Origin: Acidimicrobiia bacterium
Lineage (GTDB): Bacteria > Actinomycetota > Acidimicrobiia > Spongiisociales > JAHEDJ01
Direction of reading: 5' to 3'
Assembly (NCBI GenBank): GCA_029210695.1
Contig: JARGFH010000007.1
Span: forward strand, 41,108 to 105,107
Length of the DNA: 64,000 bases
Under the pieces are notes generated by a model, which was not told where the DNA came from, ran no database searches, and saw nothing but the letters and a program-made list of their open reading frames with translations. This document shows positions 24,601-32,381 of this stretch, piece after piece. The stretch's first letter is position 1; the number at the start of each line of letters is the position of its first letter. Made by a program: the position numbers and the translations under genes.

Positions 24601-25278
24601 GTGAGTGAACCGATGGGTGGGACGGCGACCAATGCCGGCTCGATCTCCAACGCCCGAAGAACCACCCACGAACTCGTTCTAGAGATGCTGCGGCGACAGA
24701 TCCTCTCAGGCGAACTCGCCGCCGGCGCTCGTCTGGTCCAGTCGGAACTCGCTCTTTCGATGGAGGTGAGTACGACCCCCGTTCGAGAAGCTCTGCGCGA
24801 TCTCGCATCTGAGGGCCTGGTCAGATTCGACCCTCACATTGGAGCCGTCGTGCAGGGGTTGAGCTCCGTCGAGTTCCGCGAGATCTACGAAGTTCGGATG
24901 CTTCTCGAGCCGATGGCGATACGCAAGGCCACGGGTGCGATGACGGCTGAGCTCCTGGATCGCCTCGAGCAGATCCATCATTCAATGCAGGAAGAGGAGG
25001 ATCCCGCTCGCTGGGTCCAGCTCAATCGAAGTTTCCACCTGGGTATCTATGAGACGGGTGTCTCTCCCCGGATCGCCGCCATCATTCGATCATTGCAGGA
25101 TGCCTCAGTGATGTACGTCGGCGTCGCGCTCGGTCAAACCGATCTGCTCGGCGAAGGAAATGAGGGCCACGGTGCCATCATCAGCGCGCTTCGCGCCGGC
25201 GATCCGGACATGGCAGCCAAAGCGACGCTCCATCACCTCCAGGTGACGATGAAGGCATTCGACAGCCTCCACGACTGA
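24601..25278 (+). CDS. GntR-family regulator (FadR/FCD subfamily)
   Basis: 225 residues from the GTG at 24601; GGAG lies 6 nt upstream. The frame extends back to 24508, but those residues are not GntR-like. N-terminal winged helix: LRRQILSGELAAGARLVQSELALSMEVSTTPVREALRDLASEGLV. The C-terminal FCD domain begins at EFREIYEVRMLLEPMAIRKA and has the metal/ligand His pattern in LNRSFHLGIYE and ATLHHLQVTMKAF. Such proteins usually repress catabolic operons until a carboxylate inducer binds. Three matching palindromes at 17.9, 24.46 and 26.81 kb make it the likely regulator of the surrounding module. Confidence 0.92.
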   Translation: MSEPMGGTATNAGSISNARRTTHELVLEMLRRQILSGELAAGARLVQSELALSMEVSTTPVREALRDLASEGLVRFDPHIGAVVQGLSSVEFREIYEVRMLLEPMAIRKATGAMTAELLDRLEQIHHSMQEEEDPARWVQLNRSFHLGIYETGVSPRIAAIIRSLQDASVMYVGVALGQTDLLGEGNEGHGAIISALRAGDPDMAAKATLHHLQVTMKAFDSLHD

Positions 25279-25437
25279 CCGACGCCGTCTGCCTTATGAT
25301 CGCGCTCCCCGCTCGTAGACGCGCAACCCCAAACCTGCACCCTTTCCCGGTTTGGTGAGCCTTTGGGGGTCCTCCGCATACTCCCTCGTGGATGGGTGCC
25401 ACATAGGGGCTCGCCTGCAAAGAAGGAGATCGAGTAC

Positions 25438-26367
25438 ATGAAGTCCTTTCTCGTTTTGGTTGTTGTTGGGTTGACGATCTCAGCGTGTGGAGGTGGCGCC
25501 GAAACCGGGGGAACGGCGGCGACGTCCGACGGTGGATCCACGCAAAGCGAAGCTGTTGAAACGTCCGGCGCCACAAACCAGGCAGCGGCCGGGGGGTCGG
25601 GCTTCTGTCGAGCAGTTCTCGACCTGGTCGACGAGTTCATTGCTTTGGACGAGAACGACCCCACTCTGGAAGGGAATGACTTCTACGGGTTCATGGAGGA
25701 CATCTTCCGACGTCTGTCCGCCGAGGCTCCAGCAGAACTCGAAGCCGACTTCTCCCTGACTATCGCGGCCGTCGAACGATTCGGCGAGTGGGCGAAGGAT
25801 CCGCTTCAGCCGGAGCCACTTAACGATGCCGAACTGCAGGCGTTCGAAGAGGCGAACCTCCGGATTGAAAGCTACATAGAGGACGAGTGCGGGGTCGACC
25901 TCACAGATGAAGACGCGCAAGCCGCCGAGGGATTTGACACGGCAGGGTCGGCCGGAACCAGCGGCGCCGCCTCCTTGGCCACTCAGACGATCACCATCGG
26001 TGGTGAGACCTACGAGGAGAACCTAAGTGGAGATTATGAGGTGTCGTGCGATTTGTATGGTGACGCCGAAACCGGTGCGATCGGTATCTACCTGGACGGT
26101 CCCGAGTTCCAATCGTCCGTATCGAGCTACGACTCGGGAGTCGAACCCGGGACCTATGAAGGACAGGTATTCGTGTTCGCCTCGGATCCGGTCCTCGACG
26201 AACTCACCTGGGATCTTCAGGAGGTTGACGGCACATTCGTCCTGGACCAGGCAGAATCGGTTTCGGACGAAGAGTGGTCCTTCTCAGGGAGCTTCTCCGC
26301 CTCGATCGAAGATCCGGCTGCGTCAATCGATGTGACGTTCAGCTGCATCGGGCTGGTGGGGTACTAG
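25438..26367 (+). CDS. Secreted lipoprotein of unknown function
   Basis: 309 residues, ATG with AAGGAG 10 nt upstream. Lipoprotein signal MKSFLVLVVVGLTISAC with Cys17, then a Gly/Thr/Ser-rich linker. Middle region (about 55-150) is acidic and probably helical, with DLVDEFIALDENDPTLEG; the C-terminal third is beta-rich, starting TITIGGETYEENLSGDYEVSC. Three later Cys (ECGVDL, VSCDLYG, FSCIGL) may form a disulfide. No family recognised. It sits between the GntR gene and the AOR operon but has no visible operator of its own. Confidence 0.7.
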   Translation: MKSFLVLVVVGLTISACGGGAETGGTAATSDGGSTQSEAVETSGATNQAAAGGSGFCRAVLDLVDEFIALDENDPTLEGNDFYGFMEDIFRRLSAEAPAELEADFSLTIAAVERFGEWAKDPLQPEPLNDAELQAFEEANLRIESYIEDECGVDLTDEDAQAAEGFDTAGSAGTSGAASLATQTITIGGETYEENLSGDYEVSCDLYGDAETGAIGIYLDGPEFQSSVSSYDSGVEPGTYEGQVFVFASDPVLDELTWDLQEVDGTFVLDQAESVSDEEWSFSGSFSASIEDPAASIDVTFSCIGLVGY

Positions 26368-26373
26368 GCCGAC

Positions 26374-26462
26374 CCGCACCCGTGTGGTGGTGATGTTCCC
26401 GGTCGTGATGATCGAGTGGGGCCGGCGATCCCGGTCACCGTCAACGGGAACAGGGGGTGCGG
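26374..26462. terminator. Nested inverted repeats between convergent genes
   Basis: Three nested helices: CCGCACCC (26374-26381)/GGGTGCGG (26455-26462); TGTTCCCG (26394-26401)/CGGGAACA (26445-26452); and an inner GATCG (26410-26414)/CGATC (26426-26430). It fills the gap between two convergent stops, so a bidirectional terminator is the simplest reading, but the architecture is larger than needed. Confidence 0.55.
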
Positions 26463-26711
26463 CTAGCTATCGGATGGTGGCCGGATCCGCGACGCGACGA
26501 CAAATCCGACAATCGGCCCGGCGGTCAAAATCGCCACGGTCGTAATGCCCAGCAGCACGTTGGTCTCGAAGACCTCGGGGAGGCTCGCTTCATAGCCCTG
26601 GTCGACCCCGGCGAAGATAACGAGGTTGACCGCAACGATCCCTCCAATCATCAGGCCGATGATCGCTCCGGCCAGTCTTCCAATGATGCGGCCGGGCGTA
26701 TGTGTGCTCAT
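26463..26711 (-). CDS. Small two-helix membrane protein
   Basis: 82 residues. Two hydrophobic segments, LAGAIIGLMIGGIVAVNLVIF and VLLGITTVAILTAGPIVGFVVA, separated by a short acidic loop (GVDQGYEASLPEVFE), with basic ends on the same side, so both termini are probably cytoplasmic. GAGG lies 8 nt before the ATG. No known family and no operon partner; coding status rests on the ribosome site and the membrane pattern. Confidence 0.55.
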   Translation of the reverse strand: MSTHTPGRIIGRLAGAIIGLMIGGIVAVNLVIFAGVDQGYEASLPEVFETNVLLGITTVAILTAGPIVGFVVASRIRPPSDS

Positions 26712-26807
26712 CTAAGTAGCCTCGCGCCGCCGGGTGAGTACCTCATAGAGGCTTCTTCCTCAGCCCCGTGGGACCAGGCCGCTTCCGGGATACCCGGATG
26801 CGCACCG

Positions 26808-26818
26808 TCCTGTAGGAT
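26808..26818. promoter_or_regulatory. Operator upstream of AOR1 (probable GntR site 3)
   Basis: Palindrome TCCT-GT-AGGA (26808-26817) containing the TGTAGGAT half-site (26811-26818), identical in its core to the site at 24461-24472. It is 30 nt before the AOR1 start codon, a position where a repressor would block transcription. Confidence 0.55.
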
Positions 26819-26848
26819 GCTGGCAAAACGCTCTAGAGGAGGCCCCTA

Positions 26849-28807
26849 GTGGCATACGGATATGCGGGCAAGATCCTGCACGTCGACCTGACGTCGGGCT
26901 CACTCGAAATCGAGAAACCACCGGAAGAGCTGTACCGCACCTACATGGGCGGAAGCGCCCTCGGCCTCTATTACCTGCTCAAGAACACTCCTGCCGGCGC
27001 AGATCCCTACGGACCTGAAAACACACTGGCCTTCATGTTGTCCGGCATCACCGGTGCGCCAATCGCCGGTCAGAGTCGGGCCACCGTCGTCGCCAAGTCG
27101 CCGCTGACCGGCGGGGTAGGGGACAGCCAGGCCGGAGGCTTCTGGCCGGCCGAGCTCAAGTTCGCCGGATTCGACGGCATCGTCGTGCGCGGAATCTCCC
27201 CCAAACCGGTCTACCTCTGGATCAATCAGGGCGAGGTGGAACTGCGCGATGCCTCACATCTCTGGGGCAAGATGACCGTCGAGACCGAAGAAATCCTGCA
27301 AGAGGAACTCGGGGACAACCGCATCCAGGTCGCCCAGATCGGACCGGCTGGGGAGAACCTGGTCCGCTTCGCCGCCATCATGAACATGGCGACCCGGGCC
27401 CATGGGCGGACCGGGATGGGCGCCGTGATGGGCAGCAAGAAGCTGAAGGCGATCGTGGTCCGCGGCGGCAAGAAGAAACTGCCGATGGCCGATCCGGAAG
27501 GCGTTAGGGCGATCATGCAGCCGTCGATCCCGGCCATCCGGGAAGACGAAGACGTTTGGGAAATCGCCAAGTACGGAACCCTCGGAATCCTCGAGAGCCA
27601 GAACGCGGTGGGAGGGCTGCCGACCCGCAACTATCAGAGCGGCTGGATGGGCTTCGACCGGGCGGCTGCGATCGGTGGCGAGCGCCTCTTCAATGAACTC
27701 CTTCGCGGCGCCGATGAAGGCAATCAACTGAAGCTGGGTCGCGAGACCTGTTACTCGTGTGCGGTTCGGTGCAAGCGAGTGGTCGACGCTGAGTGGCAGG
27801 GCCGGAACGTCGACCCGAAGTCGGGTGGCCAGGAGTACGAAACCTCATCGGTGTTTGGTTCCTACTGCGACATCGACGACATACATGCCATTGCCTATGC
27901 CAACCAACTCTGTAATGAATACGGCGTGGATACCATTGCTGCAGGTGCGACGATGGCTTTTGCCATCAATTGCTTCGAGGCGGGTCTGATCACGGCGGCC
28001 GATACCGGGGGCATCGAACTCGGGTGGGGAAAGGCCGACGCCATGATCGCCATGCTGGAGAAGACGCTCAACCGGGAGGGGTTCGGTGATGTCCTGGCGG
28101 AGGGCTCGGCCCGGGCCGGCGCACATATCGGCAACGGTGCAGAGGATTTGGTAATCGCGGTCAAGGGTGCCGAGCTTCCCGCCCACATGCCGCAAGTCAA
28201 ACCGTCTCTGGCGGTGATCTACGCGGTGAACCCGTTCGGGGCCGACCACCAGTCCAGTGAGCACGATCCCAACTACACGCCGGAACTAGTCGCAGAGTCG
28301 CCGGAGAAGTACGGCAAGCGGGCGGCCGACATCGGCCTGACGAATCCTCAGCCGGAGGAAGCGCTCAACGCGGCCAAGGTCGAGTATGCGCTGATCACCC
28401 AGTACGCCTACTCGGCGCTGGACTCCGCAGACGTCTGCCAGTTCGTGTTCGGGCCGGGTTGGCAACTTCTCGGTATGGAGGAGTTGGCCGCGGTCATCAC
28501 TGCAGTACACGGTGAGGAGACGACGGTCGCCGACCTGCTGACACTGGGGGCTCGCCGGCTCAACATGCTCCGGGCCTTCAATGCACGTGAAGGCATCACA
28601 CGTGAGCGAGACACCCTTCCCAAGCGATTGTTCGAACCACTCGACGGCGGACCCAGCGACGGCAAGTTGGTTGATCGGGTCGAATTCGAGGCTGCCCTCG
28701 AGACCTATTACGAGATGGCGGGCTGGGATCCGATCACGGGCAACCCGCCCAGAGAGACGCTCGAGAACCTCGAGCTCGGCTGGGTGGCCGACGAACTCGG
28801 CGTGTAG
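26849..28807 (+). CDS. Tungsten-type aldehyde:ferredoxin oxidoreductase (AOR1)
   Basis: 652 residues, GTG start with GAGGAGG 6 nt upstream. Enzymes of this family oxidise aldehydes to acids at a bis-pterin tungsten (or molybdenum) site and pass electrons to ferredoxin. N-terminal pterin-binding domain: YMGGSALGLYYLL, SGITGAPIAGQSR, GRTGMGAVMGSKKLKAIVV. The [4Fe-4S] cluster ligands are C301, C304 and C308 (CYSCAVRC) and C530 (ADVCQF). Followed by two MoeA genes that would supply the cofactor. A GntR-type operator lies just upstream, linking it to the FAH/RraA module. Oxygen sensitivity of the family suggests microaerobic or anaerobic use. Confidence 0.93.
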   Translation: MAYGYAGKILHVDLTSGSLEIEKPPEELYRTYMGGSALGLYYLLKNTPAGADPYGPENTLAFMLSGITGAPIAGQSRATVVAKSPLTGGVGDSQAGGFWPAELKFAGFDGIVVRGISPKPVYLWINQGEVELRDASHLWGKMTVETEEILQEELGDNRIQVAQIGPAGENLVRFAAIMNMATRAHGRTGMGAVMGSKKLKAIVVRGGKKKLPMADPEGVRAIMQPSIPAIREDEDVWEIAKYGTLGILESQNAVGGLPTRNYQSGWMGFDRAAAIGGERLFNELLRGADEGNQLKLGRETCYSCAVRCKRVVDAEWQGRNVDPKSGGQEYETSSVFGSYCDIDDIHAIAYANQLCNEYGVDTIAAGATMAFAINCFEAGLITAADTGGIELGWGKADAMIAMLEKTLNREGFGDVLAEGSARAGAHIGNGAEDLVIAVKGAELPAHMPQVKPSLAVIYAVNPFGADHQSSEHDPNYTPELVAESPEKYGKRAADIGLTNPQPEEALNAAKVEYALITQYAYSALDSADVCQFVFGPGWQLLGMEELAAVITAVHGEETTVADLLTLGARRLNMLRAFNAREGITRERDTLPKRLFEPLDGGPSDGKLVDRVEFEAALETYYEMAGWDPITGNPPRETLENLELGWVADELGV

Positions 28808-28870
28808 CAGAGGACCCCGCTCGACGGAGTGATCCGGCCGGGGTGCTGTTTACGCACGTGAGGACGAATA

Positions 28871-30376
28871 TTGGCCACAGTCAGGCTCCCAAGCTCGCTC
28901 GACAAGTACGCCGGTGGGCGAAGGTCCATCGAGGTAACCGCCGCGACCGTCGACGCCGCCCTGCGGCAGGCGGTAGAGGCACATCCCGATCTCCGCATCC
29001 GGCTCTTCGATGACTCGGGAGAACTGCACCCGCATCTGATGGTGTTCTGTCGCGAGGCGGAAGTTCCCCGCCGGGACCTGGCGGCGACTGCGCTAGAGGA
29101 AGGCGATCGGGTAGATCTGCTGATCGCCATAGCCGGAGGTGCAGATGACGTTCGCATGCGAGGGTTCCGGCAGCGAGCGAGCGTCGAACAGGCGATATCG
29201 GCGGCCCTCGACGGCGTGGATCCGTTGGACGCTGAGGCCGTCGAGGTCACCGAGTGTGCCGGGAGGGTGCTGGCCGGCGACGTGCGGAGCGAGGTGAACG
29301 TGCCGGGGTTCCGCCGGGCAACGATGGATGGGTTCTCCGTTCGGGCAGCCGACACGTTCGGGGCGTCTGCGTACAACCCGGTGATCCTGAATCTGGTCGG
29401 ATCTTCGATGCCGGGGGTTTCGACGACGGGCTCGATCGAGGGCGGCGCCGCCGGACGGATCATGACGGGTGCGCCGGTCCCGGACGGCGCCGACGCGGTG
29501 TTGCGAGCTGAGGACGCCCTGGAAACCGGCGGTCGCGTCGAGGTGCGGGCTCCGGTAGCCCCAGCGAAGAACGTCGGCAGGGTCGGAGAGGATATCGAGA
29601 CCGGGACGACCGTGTTACGCCGAGGGAGGCGTCTGCTACCCCAGGATGCGGGGTTGCTGGCGTCGATCGGACACCATCCCGTGCTGGTGCACCGGCGGCC
29701 GGTGGTGCGTGTCATCGTGTCTGGTGATGAGTTGCTGGCACCGGGTGAACGCCCTGAGGGCTCGAAGATCGTCGACAGCAACTCTCCTATGCTCGCCGCG
29801 CTGGTGATTCGCGACGGTGGTAGCCCGGAGATCGTGCGGCTCCCGGATGACGAGCAGGCGATGCGCGACGCGCTGAGCCGGCCGGGCGCCGATGTGATCG
29901 TTACCGCCGGCGCTGCCTCGGTCGGGACGGAGGACCGGGTACCGGTGATCGTCGATGAACTGGGCGAACTCGTTGTCCACGGTGTGGCTATGCGCCCGTC
30001 CTCGCCGACCGGGGTGGGCAGGATCGCCGGTGTTCCAGTGCTTCTCCTGCCGGGCAATCCGGTGTCGTGCCTGGTTGCCTACGACTTCTTCGCCGGGCCG
30101 GTCATACGCCGGATGGGGGGATTGCCCGAGCAGTGGCCATATCTGTCCGTCCGACTGCCGCTCGAACAGCGTCTCGTGTCACAGATCGGCCGCACTGATT
30201 ACGCCAGGGTCCAGATCGAGAACGGGCGCGTTCGCCCGCTCGCCATCTCCGGTGCATCGGTTCTGTCCTCGGTAACCAGAGCTTCCGGTTTCGTGGTGGT
30301 TCCCTCCGGGCTGGAAGGATATGCGGAGGGGACCGGAGTGGAAGTTCACCTCTACGACCCGGCGCTCGTCCGATGA
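28871..30376 (+). CDS. MoaD-MoeA fusion protein (molybdenum/tungsten cofactor)
   Basis: 501 residues, TTG start (MATVRLPSSL). Residues 1-90 are a MoaD/ThiS ubiquitin-like sulfur carrier ending in the expected Gly-Gly (IAIAGG, G89-G90). Residues 96-501 are MoeA: GRVLAGDVRSEVNVPGFRRATMDGFSVRA, GRIMTGAPVPDGADAVL, VRVIVSGDEL, and LLLPGNPVSCLVAY. In normal MoaD the Gly-Gly is the C-terminus and is thiocarboxylated by MoeB/MoaE partners; here it is internal. Either the protein is processed, or an internal start at the ATG encoding M96 makes a separate MoeA. MoeA inserts metal into adenylated pterin. The stop overlaps the next gene by 4 nt. Confidence 0.85.
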   Translation: MATVRLPSSLDKYAGGRRSIEVTAATVDAALRQAVEAHPDLRIRLFDDSGELHPHLMVFCREAEVPRRDLAATALEEGDRVDLLIAIAGGADDVRMRGFRQRASVEQAISAALDGVDPLDAEAVEVTECAGRVLAGDVRSEVNVPGFRRATMDGFSVRAADTFGASAYNPVILNLVGSSMPGVSTTGSIEGGAAGRIMTGAPVPDGADAVLRAEDALETGGRVEVRAPVAPAKNVGRVGEDIETGTTVLRRGRRLLPQDAGLLASIGHHPVLVHRRPVVRVIVSGDELLAPGERPEGSKIVDSNSPMLAALVIRDGGSPEIVRLPDDEQAMRDALSRPGADVIVTAGAASVGTEDRVPVIVDELGELVVHGVAMRPSSPTGVGRIAGVPVLLLPGNPVSCLVAYDFFAGPVIRRMGGLPEQWPYLSVRLPLEQRLVSQIGRTDYARVQIENGRVRPLAISGASVLSSVTRASGFVVVPSGLEGYAEGTGVEVHLYDPALVR

Positions 30377-32307
30377 GGCAGCGCCAGTTCCTCGATGTTG
30401 TCGATGAATCGGTAGCGCATCAGCGCTTCGACGATGCCTGCGCGCATCTCGAACCGCAGACGGAGACCATCCGGTTGGAGTCTGCATTGGGACGTGTGCT
30501 GGCCGGTGACGTTGTGGCCGCGGTCGACGTCACCGCCTTCGACAGGAGCAATGTGGACGGCTACGCGGTGCGGGCGCAGGACACGTTCGGGGCCGAGGAA
30601 CTTCAACCGATCACGATGGCCGTCTCAGAAGTCGCCCTCGCAGCCGGCCAGGCGCCTCCTCCCGGGTTCGAGGTCGAGCCCGGCGTGGCGGTGGCTCTTG
30701 CCACCGGCGGGGTGGTTCCGCGCGGGGCAGATGCCGTGCTGATGGTGGAGTACACCGAACCCGACGGGGAGCGAATCCGCGTCGTCCGGCCGGCGGTCCC
30801 GGGCGGGAACATCACGTTTGCAGGATCCGATATCGGTCGCGGAGAGACGGTGATGCGGCGAGGCACCCGGCTCAGTTCACGCGAGACCGGAGTGCTGGCG
30901 GCGGTTGGAGCCGACCGGCTGGACGTGGTCGCCAGGCCCCGGGTAGCGGTGGTGTCCACCGGTGATGAGATCGTTGAGCCGGGACTCATGCTCGGTGTCG
31001 GCCAGGTGTACGACTCGAACCAGCGCATGTTGCTCGACGCCGTCATCGAACTCGGATGTGAGCCGGTGCCGTGCGGGATCATCCCGGACGACGAAGCCCT
31101 CCTCGAGCGGGCTGTCGAGGGCTTGCTGTCGGGGCCGGAGGCCGTGGACGTGGTGTTGTTGTCCGGTGGAACCTCGAAAGGCGAGGGCGACCTCAACGCC
31201 ACGGTCGTCGAACGGTTGGCGCTGAGCATGCCCGATTCGGCCGGGATCGTCGTGCACGGGGTCGCTCTCAAACCGGGCAAGCCCGTTCTGCTCGCCGTTG
31301 TGGGCCGAGTGCCGGTAGTCGTTCTGCCGGGCTTTCCAACCTCGGCGATTTTCACCTTTCACGAATTCGTAGCTCCGTTGCTGCGCCGCCTGTCGGGCCT
31401 TCCCCCTCACGATCGATCTCTGGTGCAGGCGATGGTTCCGTTGCGGATCACCTCTGCGTCGGGGCGAACGGAGTACAACCTGGTCGATCTGGTGCAGGGA
31501 CCGGTAGGCCTGGCTGCCTATCCGCTCGGTGCAGGATCGGGCAGTGTGACGGCTTTCGGACGCGCCGACGGCTTTATCCGGATTCCCGCCGCCATCGAGT
31601 ATGTCGACGAGGGGGCCGTGGTCGATGTTCATCTCCTGCATCCGGAGGTACGTCCCGCCGACCTCGCCGCCATCGGGAGCCACTGCGTCGGTTTCGACTA
31701 TCTGCTCGGGGTGCTGGCCGGGCGTGGGTATCGCGTGAAGATGGTGCCGGTCGGGTCGACGGGTGGGCTCACGGCCGTGGGCCGGGGGGAGGCCGATGTG
31801 GCCGGAATCCATCTCATGGATCCAGCGACCGGTGAGTACAACCGTCCGTTTCTGCCGCCGGGGGTGCGGCTCATGTCCGGCTACCGGCGCCGGCAGGGAA
31901 TCGTGTTCCGGTCGGGTGATACGACGCTGGCGGACCTCGATGCGGAGGCCCTGGCGGCTGAACTGGGCGAGGGTCCGTTTCGAATGGTCAATCGCAACCC
32001 TGGAAGCGGGACACGGGTGCTCATCGATCAACTGCTCGGCGGGCGGCAACCTGAGGGTTACCTGCATCAGGCCAGCACCCACCACTCCGTGGCAGCCGCC
32101 GTCGAGCAGGGGAGGGCGGATTGGGGCGTGACTCTCGACACCGTGGCGGGAAGGGCCGGTCTGGAGTTCCGGTTCCTCCAGGACGAGCAGTTTGACTTTG
32201 CGGTGCCGGAATCGCGGTGGGATAGGCCCGCCATCGTGGCACTTCGGGAGTTGCTCGACGCCCCGACGATCATCGCGGAGTTGCAGGGGCTCGGCTTCCA
32301 CCGCTAG
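30373..32307 (+). CDS. MoeA fused to a periplasmic-binding-type (PBP-like) domain
   Basis: 644 residues, ATG overlapping the upstream stop (ATGA). Residues 1 to about 405 are a second MoeA (GRVLAGDVVAAVDVTAFDRSNVDGYAVRA, PRGADAVLMVEYTEP, VVSTGDEIVEPG, SGGTSKGEGD, VLPGFPTSAIFTF). Residues about 410-644 form a PBP-like domain (GSHCVGFDYLLGVLAGRG, GSTGGLTAVGRGEADVAGIHL, NRNPGSGTRVLIDQLL, GRADWGVTLDTVAGRAGLEF), a known fusion that may bind oxyanion or cofactor in the cytosol. Two MoeA copies next to an AOR recall organisms in which one copy handles tungsten. Confidence 0.9.
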   Translation: MRQRQFLDVVDESVAHQRFDDACAHLEPQTETIRLESALGRVLAGDVVAAVDVTAFDRSNVDGYAVRAQDTFGAEELQPITMAVSEVALAAGQAPPPGFEVEPGVAVALATGGVVPRGADAVLMVEYTEPDGERIRVVRPAVPGGNITFAGSDIGRGETVMRRGTRLSSRETGVLAAVGADRLDVVARPRVAVVSTGDEIVEPGLMLGVGQVYDSNQRMLLDAVIELGCEPVPCGIIPDDEALLERAVEGLLSGPEAVDVVLLSGGTSKGEGDLNATVVERLALSMPDSAGIVVHGVALKPGKPVLLAVVGRVPVVVLPGFPTSAIFTFHEFVAPLLRRLSGLPPHDRSLVQAMVPLRITSASGRTEYNLVDLVQGPVGLAAYPLGAGSGSVTAFGRADGFIRIPAAIEYVDEGAVVDVHLLHPEVRPADLAAIGSHCVGFDYLLGVLAGRGYRVKMVPVGSTGGLTAVGRGEADVAGIHLMDPATGEYNRPFLPPGVRLMSGYRRRQGIVFRSGDTTLADLDAEALAAELGEGPFRMVNRNPGSGTRVLIDQLLGGRQPEGYLHQASTHHSVAAAVEQGRADWGVTLDTVAGRAGLEFRFLQDEQFDFAVPESRWDRPAIVALRELLDAPTIIAELQGLGFHR

Positions 32308-32348
32308 ACGGCCGACCGTGCCGGTTGTCGATGTCGGTCGGACCCGGC

Positions 32349-32374
32349 AGAACCTACAACCCAGAACCTACAAC
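32349..32374. repeat. Short tandem direct repeat
   Basis: AGAACCTACAAC occurs twice (32349-32360, 32363-32374) with a 2-nt gap, in the 74-nt space between the convergent moeA-like and AOR2 genes. Function unknown. Confidence 0.5.
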
Positions 32375-32381
32375 TGGCTTC

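Noticed and set aside
28708..30057. 449-residue Ser/Thr-rich frame on the minus strand
   Set aside because: Shadow of the MoaD-MoeA fusion; composition is typical of antisense reading of GC-rich genes.
30877..32301. 474-residue open frame on the minus strand
   Set aside because: Antisense to the MoeA-PBP fusion; His/Arg-rich shadow composition and no domain.
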